This document shows, in pieces, positions 7,940-16,641 of a stretch of DNA of 64,000 nt. The position numbers and the translations under genes were made by a program. Below the pieces are notes generated by a model. It ran no database searches, was not told where the DNA came from, and saw nothing but the letters and a program-made list of their open reading frames with translations. The first letter of the stretch is position 1. The number at the start of each line of letters is the position of its first letter. The stretch spans positions 20,681 to 84,680 of the forward strand of contig CAZAUQ010000002.1 of NCBI GenBank assembly GCA_964488495.1. The letters are read 5' to 3'. Source of the stretch: UBA1402 sp964488495. Its GTDB lineage: Bacteria > Bacteroidota > Bacteroidia > Bacteroidales > UBA1402.

Positions 7940-10024
7940 TTATTTTATTCCGTTGCGTTTAAGTAAAGCATCAATACGGGGTTCACGCCCTCTGAATTTC
8001 AAATAAAGCTCCATGGGATCCTGTGTGCCTCCCCTCGAAAGGATGTTTTCGCGGAAAGAAGCTGCCCGTTGGGTGTCGAATACTTCGTTTTCGGTAAAGA
8101 ATTCAAAAGCGTCGGCATCGAGTACTTCTGCCCATTTATATCCATAATAACCGGCAGCATAACCTCCCGAGAAGATATGGCTGAAGCCCGTACTCATGCA
8201 GGCTTCCTGAGGTTGCGCCAGCAGAATAACCGAGTTCCAGGCTTGATTTTCGAATTGCCGCACATCCCCTTCGAAGGGTTTTTTAATGCTGTGCCAGCCC
8301 ATGTCCAGATAGCCGAAACTCAGCTGACGCAAACAGGCATATCCTACATTGAAATTATCGGAGGCAATTATTTTTTCGATCAGATCGGCAGGTATCTTTT
8401 CGCCGCTTTGGTAATGAACGGCAAAGGTATTCAGAAATTCTTGCCTGGTGGCCCAGTTTTCCATTATTTGTGAAGGCAACTCCACAAAATCCCGGTAAAC
8501 GTTGGTGCCTGCCAGCGAGGCGTAGGTGGTGTTTGAAAGCATTCCGTGCAGGGCATGACCAAATTCGTGCATGAAGGTGGTTACTTCATCAAAAGTGAGC
8601 AGGGAAGGCTTTTCGGTGGTAGAGGGAGTGAAATTGGTAGTCAACGTAATATGGGGCCGGATATCCTTGTTTTTGATTTTATGCTGGGCTTTAATATCAC
8701 TCATCCAGGCTCCGGAGCGTTTGCTTGCTCTGGGGTGGAAATCAGTATAAAGAACAGCCAGGAAAGAACCATCTTTGTCGAAGACTTCGTACGCGGTCAC
8801 CTCCTCATGCCAGACCTGGATCTTGTCGTTTTTCTCGAAACGTAGACCGTATAATTTAGTGGCCAGCCCAAAGACGCCTTCAATGACATTATCCAACTTA
8901 AAGTAGGGTTTGAGCATTTCGTCGTTGAGGTCAAACTGCAGATCTTTGAGTTTTTGGGAATAATACGACCAATCCCAGGCTTCCAGTTTAATGAAGTTTT
9001 TCTCATATCCCAGGGCAAATCCCTGCAGAGCCGAAAGCTCTCTTTGTCCCAGGGGCAAATAGGCTTCTCTGAGCTGATCCAGCAGGTTGTAAACGGTTTC
9101 CGGATTTTTAGTCATCCTTCTGCGCAGCACATAAGAGGCATAGTCGGGATAGCCAAAAAGGCCGGCCATTTCGAGACGGGCATTGACGATATCCCGGATA
9201 ATGGATTGGTTGTTGAATTCTCCCTCCAGGCCCCTGCTCATGTAAGCCCGGTAGATTTCTTCGCGAAGTTCCCGATTGTCGGCATACTTCAAAAATGCGC
9301 CGTAACTGGGTGCAGAGAGATCAAAAAGCCAGCCTTCCAGGCCTTTGGCTTTAGCTTTTTCGGCAGCAATGCTTAATACATCTTCGGGAATGCCGGACAA
9401 TAATTCTTTATCGGTAAATACTTTTGAGTAGGCATTGGTGGCTTTCAATACATTTTGTCCGAAATTCAGGCTAAGCTTATTCAGTTTGGTGCTCAGTTCC
9501 CGGTATTTTTCCCGGTTGGCACCTTCCAGTGTGGCTCCGCTGTCCAGGAAGTCCATATAAGTTTCCCAAAGCAGGCGGCTTTGTTCTGTATTCAGGTTAA
9601 GGTTTTCCCTGTTGTCGTAAACTGTTTTGATTCTCTGGTACAGAGTTTCATTCAGAACTATATTGTTGTAATGTTCGGACAACATGGGCGAAATCTGCTG
9701 AGATAAATCCATCAGCTCATCAGTGGTCTGGTTGTTGAGCAAGGTATAATAGACTGCCGACACTTTGTCGAGTAATTCACCGGAGCGTTCCAGCGCTTCG
9801 ATGGTATTTTCGAAAGATGCACGCTCTTTGTTGGCAGTAATTTTTTGAATTTCGTTATCGTGTATGCGTATAGCTTCCTGATAAGCAGGCAGAATATGTT
9901 CTATGGTTACTTCCCGGAAAGGGGCAGTCTCATGCAGGGTTTTGTATTTTCCCAAAAAAGGATTGGAGGCCTGAAGACCAATAACGGTCAGCGTTGTCAT
10001 AATAAAAAATAATTTAGTTCTCAT
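7940..10024 (-). CDS. M3 family metallopeptidase (peptidyl-dipeptidase Dcp / oligopeptidase)
   Basis: A 694-residue zinc metallopeptidase of the thimet oligopeptidase/Dcp family. The zinc motif HExxH appears as FMHEFGHALHGM near residue 495, with the downstream third-ligand region normal for M3. An N-terminal hydrophobic segment (about residues 4-18) before ASNPF looks like a signal peptide, so the enzyme is probably periplasmic and degrades peptides, as Dcp releases C-terminal dipeptides. First gene of the four-gene minus-strand row ending at 5295. The 122-base region upstream (10025-10146) has no clear consensus -7 box. Confidence 0.92.
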   Translation of the reverse strand: MRTKLFFIMTTLTVIGLQASNPFLGKYKTLHETAPFREVTIEHILPAYQEAIRIHDNEIQKITANKERASFENTIEALERSGELLDKVSAVYYTLLNNQTTDELMDLSQQISPMLSEHYNNIVLNETLYQRIKTVYDNRENLNLNTEQSRLLWETYMDFLDSGATLEGANREKYRELSTKLNKLSLNFGQNVLKATNAYSKVFTDKELLSGIPEDVLSIAAEKAKAKGLEGWLFDLSAPSYGAFLKYADNRELREEIYRAYMSRGLEGEFNNQSIIRDIVNARLEMAGLFGYPDYASYVLRRRMTKNPETVYNLLDQLREAYLPLGQRELSALQGFALGYEKNFIKLEAWDWSYYSQKLKDLQFDLNDEMLKPYFKLDNVIEGVFGLATKLYGLRFEKNDKIQVWHEEVTAYEVFDKDGSFLAVLYTDFHPRASKRSGAWMSDIKAQHKIKNKDIRPHITLTTNFTPSTTEKPSLLTFDEVTTFMHEFGHALHGMLSNTTYASLAGTNVYRDFVELPSQIMENWATRQEFLNTFAVHYQSGEKIPADLIEKIIASDNFNVGYACLRQLSFGYLDMGWHSIKKPFEGDVRQFENQAWNSVILLAQPQEACMSTGFSHIFSGGYAAGYYGYKWAEVLDADAFEFFTENEVFDTQRAASFRENILSRGGTQDPMELYLKFRGREPRIDALLKRNGIK

Positions 10025-10146
10025 CTGGTCAATTCTTTCTGTCTTGTCCTATTAAATTTTTTAGTAACAGTAGTTTTGTGACTGCTTCCGGGATTGTTTT
10101 GGAAGCAGCGTAAAATGGAAAAGGAATGAGTTTATTGGTGCCGGAT

Positions 10147-10545
10147 TCATGCAATCAGATCCGAAATCAAATCGAGATAATTGCATAATACGGTTTGATT
10201 GTTGCGCATTAAAAACAGTAAGGACTTTCTGTCTATCTGCATAATGCTGCAATTATCCAAGGCTTTGACACTAACAGGCATTTGGCGGTTCTGCCCGAAT
10301 AAACGGGAAAAAACGATCAATTCCGGCCCTTGTGCAATGCGTTTTTTCTTTTGTTCGTTTTCGAGTTCCACTTTGCCGTCCAGCAAAAAGATCAGATTCT
10401 CGCAAACGGTATCTTTGTTAAAGAGAAGATCACCGGTGCTAAAGTTGTCGAAGTCGAGGCTGACTTTGGTCAAAAGCGGGAACAACTCATCCATACTCAT
10501 TCCCTTAAATAAAGGGTATTTTAAAAAAAGTTCAAATCTTGACAT
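10147..10545 (-). CDS. Single-domain cyclic nucleotide-binding (Crp/Fnr-like) protein
   Basis: A 132-residue protein matching only the N-terminal beta-barrel effector domain of Crp/Fnr regulators: FKGMSMDELFPLL, then FSTGDLLFNKDTVCENLIFLLDGKVEL, ending in a short helix. The usual C-terminal dimerisation helix and helix-turn-helix domain (roughly 80 more residues) are absent, and the remaining gap before the next gene shows no in-frame remnant. It may be a stand-alone sensor domain or a truncated regulator. A near-consensus -7 box (TATTTTCG on the minus strand, 10580-10587) precedes it, divergent from the marC-type gene. Ligand unknown. Confidence 0.75.
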   Translation of the reverse strand: MSRFELFLKYPLFKGMSMDELFPLLTKVSLDFDNFSTGDLLFNKDTVCENLIFLLDGKVELENEQKKKRIAQGPELIVFSRLFGQNRQMPVSVKALDNCSIMQIDRKSLLFLMRNNQTVLCNYLDLISDLIA

Positions 10546-10579
10546 CTTGCGTTTTTTTTGAGTATAAATAATTCCTTTG

Positions 10580-10587
10580 CGAAAATA
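10580..10587 (-). promoter_or_regulatory. Near-consensus -7 element for the cNMP-binding protein
   Basis: Minus strand reads TATTTTCG, one mismatch to TAnnTTTG, 35 bases upstream of ATG 10545 and divergent from the box at 10610-10617. Confidence 0.35.
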
Positions 10588-10609
10588 CTCAAGATTTCTG
10601 AAAATACGC

Positions 10610-10617
10610 TACTTTTG
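10610..10617 (+). promoter_or_regulatory. -7 promoter element for the MarC-family gene
   Basis: TACTTTTG, exact consensus, 15 bases before ATG 10633. Its position excludes the longer frame beginning at 10558. Confidence 0.6.
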
Positions 10618-10632
10618 CAAAAATTAATAGCC

Positions 10633-11220
10633 ATGGAATTCAATTTAAAAGAGATATTAAGTGCATTCACGGTTTTATTTGCTATTATCGATATCGTTGG
10701 GTCCATTCCGATCATCATTGATTTACAGAATAAACCAGGAGGAGTTCCGGCATTAAAAATTTCTTTGATTTCTTTTGCCCTGTTGATTGCCTTTTTCTTT
10801 TTAGGCGACGGAGTGCTTGCTTTGTTTGGTGTGAATATCTCTTCTTTCGCGGTTGCCGGTGCAATTGTGATTTTTGCCGTGGCCGCCGAAATGATTTTCG
10901 ATATCGAAGTATTTCGCTACAAAGGCCCGTCCGAAGTTTCTTCTATTGTGCCTTTGGTGTTTCCTCTTATTGTAGGTGCCGGATCTTTCACAACCATGCT
11001 TTCTTTGAAGGCTGAATTTCAAACAATTAATATTGTAATAGCCCTTTTCCTTAATATTGTAGTTGTCTTTTTGGTCCTAAAGGGAATTAAACGAATCGAA
11101 AAAATCATTGGCCATGCCGGTATTTATATTATTCGAAAATTCTTCGGGATTATTTTGCTGGCCATTTCGGTAAAATTATTTACTGCCAACCTGGAAGGCT
11201 TACTAAATCAACTCAAATAA
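10633..11220 (+). CDS. MarC family integral membrane protein
   Basis: A 195-residue protein with about six transmembrane helices. The N-terminal FAIIDIVGSIPIII segment and the later VPLVFPLIVGAGSFTT are typical of the MarC/UPF0056 family, whose transport substrate is unknown. I chose ATG 10633 rather than the upstream in-frame start because a perfect -7 box lies at 10610-10617, downstream of the alternative start, and MEFNLKEILSAF is the normal family N-terminus. It converges with the DUF721/recF pair, separated by only 11 bases. Confidence 0.88.
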   Translation: MEFNLKEILSAFTVLFAIIDIVGSIPIIIDLQNKPGGVPALKISLISFALLIAFFFLGDGVLALFGVNISSFAVAGAIVIFAVAAEMIFDIEVFRYKGPSEVSSIVPLVFPLIVGAGSFTTMLSLKAEFQTINIVIALFLNIVVVFLVLKGIKRIEKIIGHAGIYIIRKFFGIILLAISVKLFTANLEGLLNQLK

Positions 11221-11231
11221 AACCATGGAAA

Positions 11232-11522
11232 TCAATGCAGCACCAGATTTTTAACTGCCGGGCTGCCAATTTTTTCGTTCAGGCGCTTAATCAACTGAGG
11301 CCTGATAAGCATAAGTTCATTGCGGATAATGGCCGATTTGACGTGGACGTGCAAGACGGAATTTTTGAAATACAAATTGTTCGTGTGTTCAGCCAAGGCT
11401 TTGCCAACAACCTCTGGCCATAGCCTGATGGCTGCCGTTTCGTTCAGTTTGCCTTCGAGATGCTGATTTTTGAGCACTTCGCTGAGCACTTCTGCCAGAC
11501 TTTGGGTGTTCTTCCTGCGCAT
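11232..11522 (-). CDS. DUF721 (DciA-like) domain protein
   Basis: A 96-residue protein of the DUF721 family: SLAEVLSEVLK at the N-terminus, then IRLWPEVVGKALAEHT and a C-terminal KRLNEKIG segment. Members related to DciA help load replicative helicase in other phyla, and this gene sits seven bases after recF, as is common in Bacteroidetes. A DNA-replication or DNA-binding role is therefore inferred from family and neighbour only. Start is ATG 11522. Confidence 0.85.
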   Translation of the reverse strand: MRRKNTQSLAEVLSEVLKNQHLEGKLNETAAIRLWPEVVGKALAEHTNNLYFKNSVLHVHVKSAIIRNELMLIRPQLIKRLNEKIGSPAVKNLVLH

Positions 11523-11529
11523 AGTGTAC

Positions 11530-12630
11530 TTATTCTGTAGGACAGATGCAGGCGTTTTCTATGTGAAAAACTCGAAAATCCTTACCGTTGGCCTGCAAAA
11601 TCATGTTCAGGTGCTCCCGGTGGGTATCGGTAATAAAAATTTGCCCGAAATCTTCTTTGGAAACCAGTTGAATGATGCGTTCCACCCTTGAAGCATCAAG
11701 TTTATCGAAGAGGTCGTCGAGCAGAAGAATGGGTTTTTTCTTACCGGCTTGCTTCAGATATTCGTATTGTGCCAGTTTTAAGGCAATCAGGTAACTTTTG
11801 TTTTGTCCCTGAGAGCCTACCCGTTTGATGGGATAGCCGTCGATTTGCATTTCGAGCTCGTCTTTGTGAATACCTTTGGTTGTATAACCAAGAATAATAT
11901 CTTTTTCTCTGAACCGCAGAAGCTGTTCTCGAAAATTTCCCTGTTCGAGATGTGAGATATATTGCAGCCCTATACTTTCTCTGCGGTCGGAAACAGCATG
12001 GTAATAATGTTCAAAAACCGGCTGAAAGGCTGCGATGAATTCCCTGCGTTTTTGAAAAATCAGCTTGGCATAGTCGTTCATGGGAATATCGTACATTTCA
12101 TAGAGAGATTCCTCCCGGTTCATCTGCTCGTTTTTCAACAGTGAGTTACGTTGATACAGAGCCTTGTTGTAAGCCATGAGAGCCTCCATATAGGAACGAT
12201 CAAATTGCGAAAGAGCGATATCCATAAATCTTCGGCGTTCATCACTGCCTTCGCGAATCAGATTTTCGTCAGCCGGAGACACAATAACCAAAGGTAAGCG
12301 CCCTATGTGATCAGATAAGCGTTCATATTCTTTTTTGTTGAATTTGAATACTTTTTTTTGGCGGCGCTTCATGGCGCAATAATATTCTTCCTCTTTGCCC
12401 TCAATCAGATAACTGCCCTGCAGCATAAAATAATCGGCCTCATGAAAAATATTCTGAGAGTCAACCGGATTGGTATGGCTTTTACAAAACGAAAGATAAT
12501 GAATGGCATCCAGGAAATTGGTTTTGCCTACTCCGTTATTGCCAAAAAAACAATTTAAACGTGGAGAGAATTCAATGTTGGCCTCCTGTATATTTTTGTA
12601 ATTGAAAATGGATAACTTATGCAGGTACAT
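11530..12630 (-). CDS. recF: DNA replication and repair protein RecF
   Basis: A 366-residue SMC-like ATPase that binds gapped DNA and helps load RecA. The Walker A is FGNNGVGKTNFLDAI near residue 30; GSQGQNKSYLIALKLAQ corresponds to the ABC signature region, and ILLLDDLFDKLD is Walker B with the D-loop. I chose ATG 12630 (MYLHKLSIFNYKNIQ), which matches the family N-terminus. The alternative ATG 12654 lies immediately beside the -7 box 12656-12663 and would be at or upstream of the transcription start. Followed by the DUF721 gene. Confidence 0.92.
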   Translation of the reverse strand: MYLHKLSIFNYKNIQEANIEFSPRLNCFFGNNGVGKTNFLDAIHYLSFCKSHTNPVDSQNIFHEADYFMLQGSYLIEGKEEEYYCAMKRRQKKVFKFNKKEYERLSDHIGRLPLVIVSPADENLIREGSDERRRFMDIALSQFDRSYMEALMAYNKALYQRNSLLKNEQMNREESLYEMYDIPMNDYAKLIFQKRREFIAAFQPVFEHYYHAVSDRRESIGLQYISHLEQGNFREQLLRFREKDIILGYTTKGIHKDELEMQIDGYPIKRVGSQGQNKSYLIALKLAQYEYLKQAGKKKPILLLDDLFDKLDASRVERIIQLVSKEDFGQIFITDTHREHLNMILQANGKDFRVFHIENACICPTE

Positions 12631-12655
12631 GGACGAGTTTTGGACAAAATGCATA

Positions 12656-12663
12656 CAAAAGTA
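12656..12663 (-). promoter_or_regulatory. -7 promoter element for recF
   Basis: Minus strand TACTTTTG, exact consensus. It pairs divergently with the box at 12706-12713, with 42 bases between the two. Confidence 0.6.
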
Positions 12664-12705
12664 TAAAAAAAATCATGGAAATTTTATTAATAGAACGAAA
12701 TGCTA

Positions 12706-12713
12706 TACTTTTG
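12706..12713 (+). promoter_or_regulatory. -7 promoter element for the TPR gene and ribH
   Basis: TACTTTTG, exact consensus, 34 bases before ATG 12748. It rules out the upstream in-frame start at 12700. Confidence 0.6.
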
Positions 12714-12747
12714 CACACCAAATTTGTCTTATACAATTATAAAAGAA

Positions 12748-13443
12748 ATGGCTAATAAAAATGCATCCCCAAAAGCCGGTCAAAAAGAAGAACTGCAAAA
12801 TGTAGGCGAAGTATTGACCCGTTCGGAACAATTCATAGAAAACAACCAGAAAAACCTTTTGGTAGCCTTGTTGGTTGTCGTAGTAGTGGTAAGTGGCATC
12901 ATCCTTTTCAGGAACAGTTTTATGGGGCCTAAAGAAAAAGAAGCCCAGGAAATGATGTTCCGCGGAGAGCAGTACTTTGCAGCTGATTCATTTGAACTGG
13001 CTCTTTATGGCGATGATTATGAATTTATAGGTTTTGAAGGCATCATCGAAAACTACGGCATCACCAAAACCGCCAAACTGGCCTCTGCTTATGCCGGTTT
13101 GTGCTACAAACACCTGGGAGATTACGAAAAAGCCATCGACAGACTCAGTAAACTCAATGCGGTTGATATTATGGTTTCGCCAGCATTGACCGGAGCAATC
13201 GGTGATTGTTATGTGGAACTCGATCAATTACAAAAAGCTTTACCCTATTTCGAAAGAGCAGGACAGGCCGACAACAATTTGCTGGCTCCCGTTTATTTAA
13301 TGAAAGCGGGCCGTGTTTACGAAGCATTGGGAAAATACGACAAAGCACGCGAAGCATACGAAAAGATCAAAATGAATTTTCCTCTTTCACAAGAAGGCCT
13401 GAATATTGACAGGTATATCGAAAGAACGAGATTACAGAAATAA
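12748..13443 (+). CDS. Tetratricopeptide repeat membrane-anchored protein
   Basis: A 231-residue protein with a basic N-terminus, one transmembrane helix at about residues 37-53 (a run of Val/Leu/Ile) and a periplasmic TPR domain (AYAGLCYKHLGDYEKAID and GRVYEALGKYDKAREAYE units). The arrangement resembles YfgM-like tetratricopeptide proteins linked to envelope protein folding in other bacteria, but a precise role is not known. The start was set at ATG 12748 because the -7 box is at 12706-12713. The stop overlaps the first base of ribH, so the two form an operon. Confidence 0.85.
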   Translation: MANKNASPKAGQKEELQNVGEVLTRSEQFIENNQKNLLVALLVVVVVVSGIILFRNSFMGPKEKEAQEMMFRGEQYFAADSFELALYGDDYEFIGFEGIIENYGITKTAKLASAYAGLCYKHLGDYEKAIDRLSKLNAVDIMVSPALTGAIGDCYVELDQLQKALPYFERAGQADNNLLAPVYLMKAGRVYEALGKYDKAREAYEKIKMNFPLSQEGLNIDRYIERTRLQK

Positions 13444-13928
13444 TGAGTACCAAAAATCTTTCTGAATACAACCCTGATACTCTGCCCGATGCATCCGATA
13501 TGAGAATTGGCATTGTGGTATCCGAATGGAATTACGATGTCACGGTCAAGTTGCTGGAAGGAGCCCGTCAGTTTTTACTGAATAACAAAGTAGATCCCGA
13601 AAACATTCTGGTTGCCTGGGTTCCGGGCAGTTTTGAATTGATTTACGGGGCTGCCAGAATGGAAGCTGTTGCCTCTGTGGATGCCGTCATTGCTTTGGGT
13701 AGCGTAATTCGCGGAGAAACACCTCATTTCGAGTATGTTTGTTCAGGAGTGACACAGGGCATCGCCCAATTAAATGCCAAAGGAAGCATTCCCTTTATTT
13801 TCGGTTTGCTTACTACCAACGATATACAGCAGGCTTTAAACCGGGCTGGCGGTATACACGGGAACAAAGGAGTGGAAGCAGCCAAAACTGCTGTACAAAT
13901 GATTTACTTCAATCGACAACTGAAATAA
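13443..13928 (+). CDS. ribH: 6,7-dimethyl-8-ribityllumazine synthase
   Basis: A 161-residue protein of standard length for RibH, which condenses the ribityl-aminouracil and dihydroxybutanone phosphate intermediates of riboflavin synthesis. Motifs seen: VPGSFEL near residue 60, ALGSVIRGETPHFEYV at about 83-98 with the catalytic His, and GLLTTNDIQQAL. ATG overlaps the TPR gene stop by one base. No FMN riboswitch is visible upstream, so it appears to be co-expressed with the TPR gene. Confidence 0.95.
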   Translation: MSTKNLSEYNPDTLPDASDMRIGIVVSEWNYDVTVKLLEGARQFLLNNKVDPENILVAWVPGSFELIYGAARMEAVASVDAVIALGSVIRGETPHFEYVCSGVTQGIAQLNAKGSIPFIFGLLTTNDIQQALNRAGGIHGNKGVEAAKTAVQMIYFNRQLK

Positions 13929-14000
13929 TTCAGAATAAATAATCTTGCAGTAAAATCCCGGTACATTTCTTCAAGCCTCGGCTACCGGATAGTTGACCGA

Positions 14001-15854
14001 TTATTCCAACTCAAGGTTTAATTTTTGTTTCAGGTTTTGCAGGTTCGGATTCTTTTTGATCATTTCTTCCAACTGATCCTGAGAGCTTAAGGGCTTTTTT
14101 AACTCATTCTCTTCACTGATTCGCAACTGCATATGCACTTTGCCGTTTTGTAAATCCTCTTGCAAGCGGTTTTCTATTTCTCCCCGAATGGCTTCGAGTC
14201 GTTGAGCGGTCAATGGATGGAATACCACCACTTCAAAATCACTTTTGTTCAGCAAACGAGGTTTGCAGGCCTGCATGGAGTTCAATAAATAAGGATCTTC
14301 CCTCAGTGTGCCGGCAAAACGAAGCCAGGCCTTAATCAGGTCCTTTTCGTCAAAATGTTCTTCAGCCTTTACGACTTCTTTTTTGGCTGCCTCCTCGTTT
14401 TGAATTTCTTCTGCTTGCATTTTACGACGGCGTATGGAAGTAGTCAGGCCTGGCAAGGCTCTTTCTTTAGCTGCCCCGGTGGTGGAATTTTGATTATTAG
14501 GGGCGGGTTCAGGCTGTGCCGATTGCTGATACTTTACAGCCTCTTTGTCGGGCTCCCTGCTGCTGGATTGAGGAATTGTTTGGAGTGCCGGATTGGCCTG
14601 AGAGGTGGCATTTGTCTGTTTGGCCGGCATTGATTGAGTTGTTGGCACAGACAGAAGGGGAGTAGTTGTCTGAGTTTTCGCTTCAACCCTGGGAAGGGGA
14701 TTGTTTTCGGCTTTAGCCGCTGCGAGTTTATCGGTTTTCAGGTCGTCCTGTTTTTTTTTTGCTTCGCCAGTCAGGCAAAGTTGAATCAGGCAAAGTTCCA
14801 CCAACAGGCGCTTGTTTTTGCTTTGATTATACTGCAGGCTGCATTCATTACTCAGTTTAAGAGCTCTGAACAGAAAGCCCATACTGCATTCTTCAGCTTG
14901 TTTTTTGTATTTGACACGCACACTCTCAGCTTGCTCCAGCAGACTTATGCTTCGGGAATCTTTTGAAACCATCAGATCTCTGAAATGAGAAGCCAGGCCA
15001 TTGATGAAATGCATGCCTTCAAAGCCCAGGTTCAAAATCTGATCAAACAACAGCAATGCCTCTGTAGTGTTTTCGTTCAAAAAAGCCTCAACCAGCCTGA
15101 AATAAAAATCGTAATCCAGTATATTCAGATTATCGATGACATGCTGATATGTAATTTTACCTTCACCGTAACTGCAAACCTGGTCAAAAATTGAGAGGGC
15201 ATCGCGCATGCCACCGTCTGATTTCAGGGCAATAGCGTTCAGGGCTTCAGGTACTGTTTCGATTCCTTCTGAGTCGGCAACATACTGCAGATAGGCGCTG
15301 ATGTCGTTGATGCTGATGCGGTGAAAATCGTAAATTTGACAACGGGAGAGTATAGTAGGTATAATTTTATGCTTTTCGGTGGTTGCCAGAATAAAAACAG
15401 CATGAGCGGGGGGCTCTTCCAGAGTTTTGAGGAAGGCGTTAAACGCACTGGAAGAGAGCATGTGTACTTCGTCGATAATGTAAACCTTGTATTTACCCAG
15501 TTGTGGCGGAATGCGCACTTGTTCGGTCAGGGAACGGATGTCGTCCACCGAATTATTGGAGGCGGCATCCAGTTCGTGAATGTTATATGAACGCTGCTCG
15601 TTGAAAGAAACGCAGGATTCGCATTTATTGCAGGCTTCTCCCTGGTTGTTGGGATGAAAGCAATTGATGGCCTTTGCAAAAATTCTGGCGCAGGTGGTTT
15701 TACCAACTCCTCTGGGGCCGCAAAACAAATAGGCATGAGCCAGTTGCTTGTTTTTGATGGCATTTTGGAGAGTTGTAGTAAGGGCGCTCTGTCCGACGAC
15801 CGATTTAAAGTTGTCCGGACGGTATTTTCGTGCTGAAACCAAATAATTTTCCAT
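14001..15854 (-). CDS. dnaX: DNA polymerase III gamma/tau subunit
   Basis: A 617-residue clamp-loader ATPase. Walker A is GPRGVGKTT near residue 45, followed by a zinc-binding cysteine cluster (CFHPNN, then CNKCESC), Walker B/DEVH-type IIDEVHMLS and the sensor segment ATTEKHKI. The region 370-500 is a low-complexity Gln/Ala/Pro/Thr linker, followed by a tau-like C-terminal domain. I chose ATG 15854 (MENYLVSARKYRP, the family N-terminus). The longer frame begins with a TTG at 15884 that lies inside the -7 box 15882-15889. It converges with ribH. Confidence 0.94.
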   Translation of the reverse strand: MENYLVSARKYRPDNFKSVVGQSALTTTLQNAIKNKQLAHAYLFCGPRGVGKTTCARIFAKAINCFHPNNQGEACNKCESCVSFNEQRSYNIHELDAASNNSVDDIRSLTEQVRIPPQLGKYKVYIIDEVHMLSSSAFNAFLKTLEEPPAHAVFILATTEKHKIIPTILSRCQIYDFHRISINDISAYLQYVADSEGIETVPEALNAIALKSDGGMRDALSIFDQVCSYGEGKITYQHVIDNLNILDYDFYFRLVEAFLNENTTEALLLFDQILNLGFEGMHFINGLASHFRDLMVSKDSRSISLLEQAESVRVKYKKQAEECSMGFLFRALKLSNECSLQYNQSKNKRLLVELCLIQLCLTGEAKKKQDDLKTDKLAAAKAENNPLPRVEAKTQTTTPLLSVPTTQSMPAKQTNATSQANPALQTIPQSSSREPDKEAVKYQQSAQPEPAPNNQNSTTGAAKERALPGLTTSIRRRKMQAEEIQNEEAAKKEVVKAEEHFDEKDLIKAWLRFAGTLREDPYLLNSMQACKPRLLNKSDFEVVVFHPLTAQRLEAIRGEIENRLQEDLQNGKVHMQLRISEENELKKPLSSQDQLEEMIKKNPNLQNLKQKLNLELE

Positions 15855-15881
15855 ACTAATTTTGCTACTGGCTAAGTTGGA

Positions 15882-15889
15882 CAAAGATA
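15882..15889 (-). promoter_or_regulatory. -7 promoter element for dnaX
   Basis: Minus strand TATCTTTG, exact consensus, about 28 bases upstream of ATG 15854. Confidence 0.6.
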
Positions 15890-15966
15890 CATAAGGCTTT
15901 TTTAAAAAGGAAGTTCCTGCAGCGATTTTTCATTCCGAATATTCTTGGGCATCCGGATAATTCTAG

Positions 15967-15974
15967 TAATTTTG
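15967..15974 (+). promoter_or_regulatory. -7 promoter element for the DivIC-like operon
   Basis: TAATTTTG, exact consensus, 20 bases before ATG 15995. Confidence 0.55.
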
Positions 15975-15994
15975 TCCAGTTCATAAATCCACTT

Positions 15995-16294
15995 ATGCGC
16001 AAGATTTTAGCGTTTTACGAAAAGATTAAGCCGTATTTGAACAAATACCTGATCGTGTTGATTTTGTTCGGTGTACTGATTGTGTTCATTGATGAGCACA
16101 ACCTGATCAGGCGCATGCAATACGACCGCAAAATCAGAGATTTGCGCAAAGAAATACGACGCTACGAAAAAGAAAGAGATCATGCCCTGGAACAGCTTAA
16201 GGATTTAAGAACCGGCAGCGAAGAACTGGAGAAAATTGCCCGTGAGCGCTACCTGATGAAAAAAGACAACGAAGAAATTTTTTTACTGGAATAA
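15995..16294 (+). CDS. Septum formation initiator (DivIC/FtsB-like) protein
   Basis: A 99-residue bitopic membrane protein with a short cytoplasmic N-terminus, one transmembrane helix (about residues 17-31), a coiled coil from about 40 to 75 rich in Arg/Lys/Glu, and the end signature EKIARERYLMKKDNEEIF found in the DivIC/FtsB family. In other bacteria it works with FtsL and DivIB/FtsQ at the division septum. First gene of a three-gene plus-strand unit with the membrane protein at 16296 (one base apart) and the methyltransferase at 16642. Confidence 0.87.
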   Translation: MRKILAFYEKIKPYLNKYLIVLILFGVLIVFIDEHNLIRRMQYDRKIRDLRKEIRRYEKERDHALEQLKDLRTGSEELEKIARERYLMKKDNEEIFLLE

Positions 16295-16295
16295 C

Positions 16296-16640
16296 ATGTC
16301 CAAAAATTTACTAAAAGATGGATTATTTATCGTGGCCGCGGTGCTGATCCTGATTTCCTCTGTTTTAGTAATGGAGCAATACGAATGGGCCAGATATAGT
16401 TTTGCAGCCGGAGTGGTCCTGTACATTGCCCATCGAGCCATCACAGCCTACAGAGGCAATGATTTCAGGCTTAAGCGACTTAACAGAATGTTTGCTTTCA
16501 ATGCCATCGTTTTTATGCTCGCTGTCTATCTGATGTTCAAAGACAGCAAATCCTGGGTGGCTATCTTGTTGATAGTGGCTGTGGTTGAATTGTATGTGGC
16601 ATTTCGTTCAGCCTCCTACAAGAAAGAAAACGAGCAATAA
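16296..16640 (+). CDS. Small hypothetical integral membrane protein
   Basis: A 114-residue protein with four predicted transmembrane helices (about residues 8-25, 32-47, 64-81 and 86-103) and a basic cytoplasmic tail. I do not recognise the family. It starts one base after the DivIC-like gene and ends one base before the methyltransferase start, so it is translated as part of that operon. Its position suggests a conserved Bacteroidetes operon member, but no function can be read from the sequence. Confidence 0.75.
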   Translation: MSKNLLKDGLFIVAAVLILISSVLVMEQYEWARYSFAAGVVLYIAHRAITAYRGNDFRLKRLNRMFAFNAIVFMLAVYLMFKDSKSWVAILLIVAVVELYVAFRSASYKKENEQ

Positions 16641-16641
16641 T

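Noticed and set aside
12700..12747. Longer N-terminus for the TPR protein
   Set aside because: The -7 box at 12706-12713 lies within this segment, so it would be untranscribed.
13958..13988. CCGGTA/TACCGG hairpin between ribH and dnaX
   Set aside because: Only six base pairs with a 19-base loop and no T-run; too weak to call a terminator.
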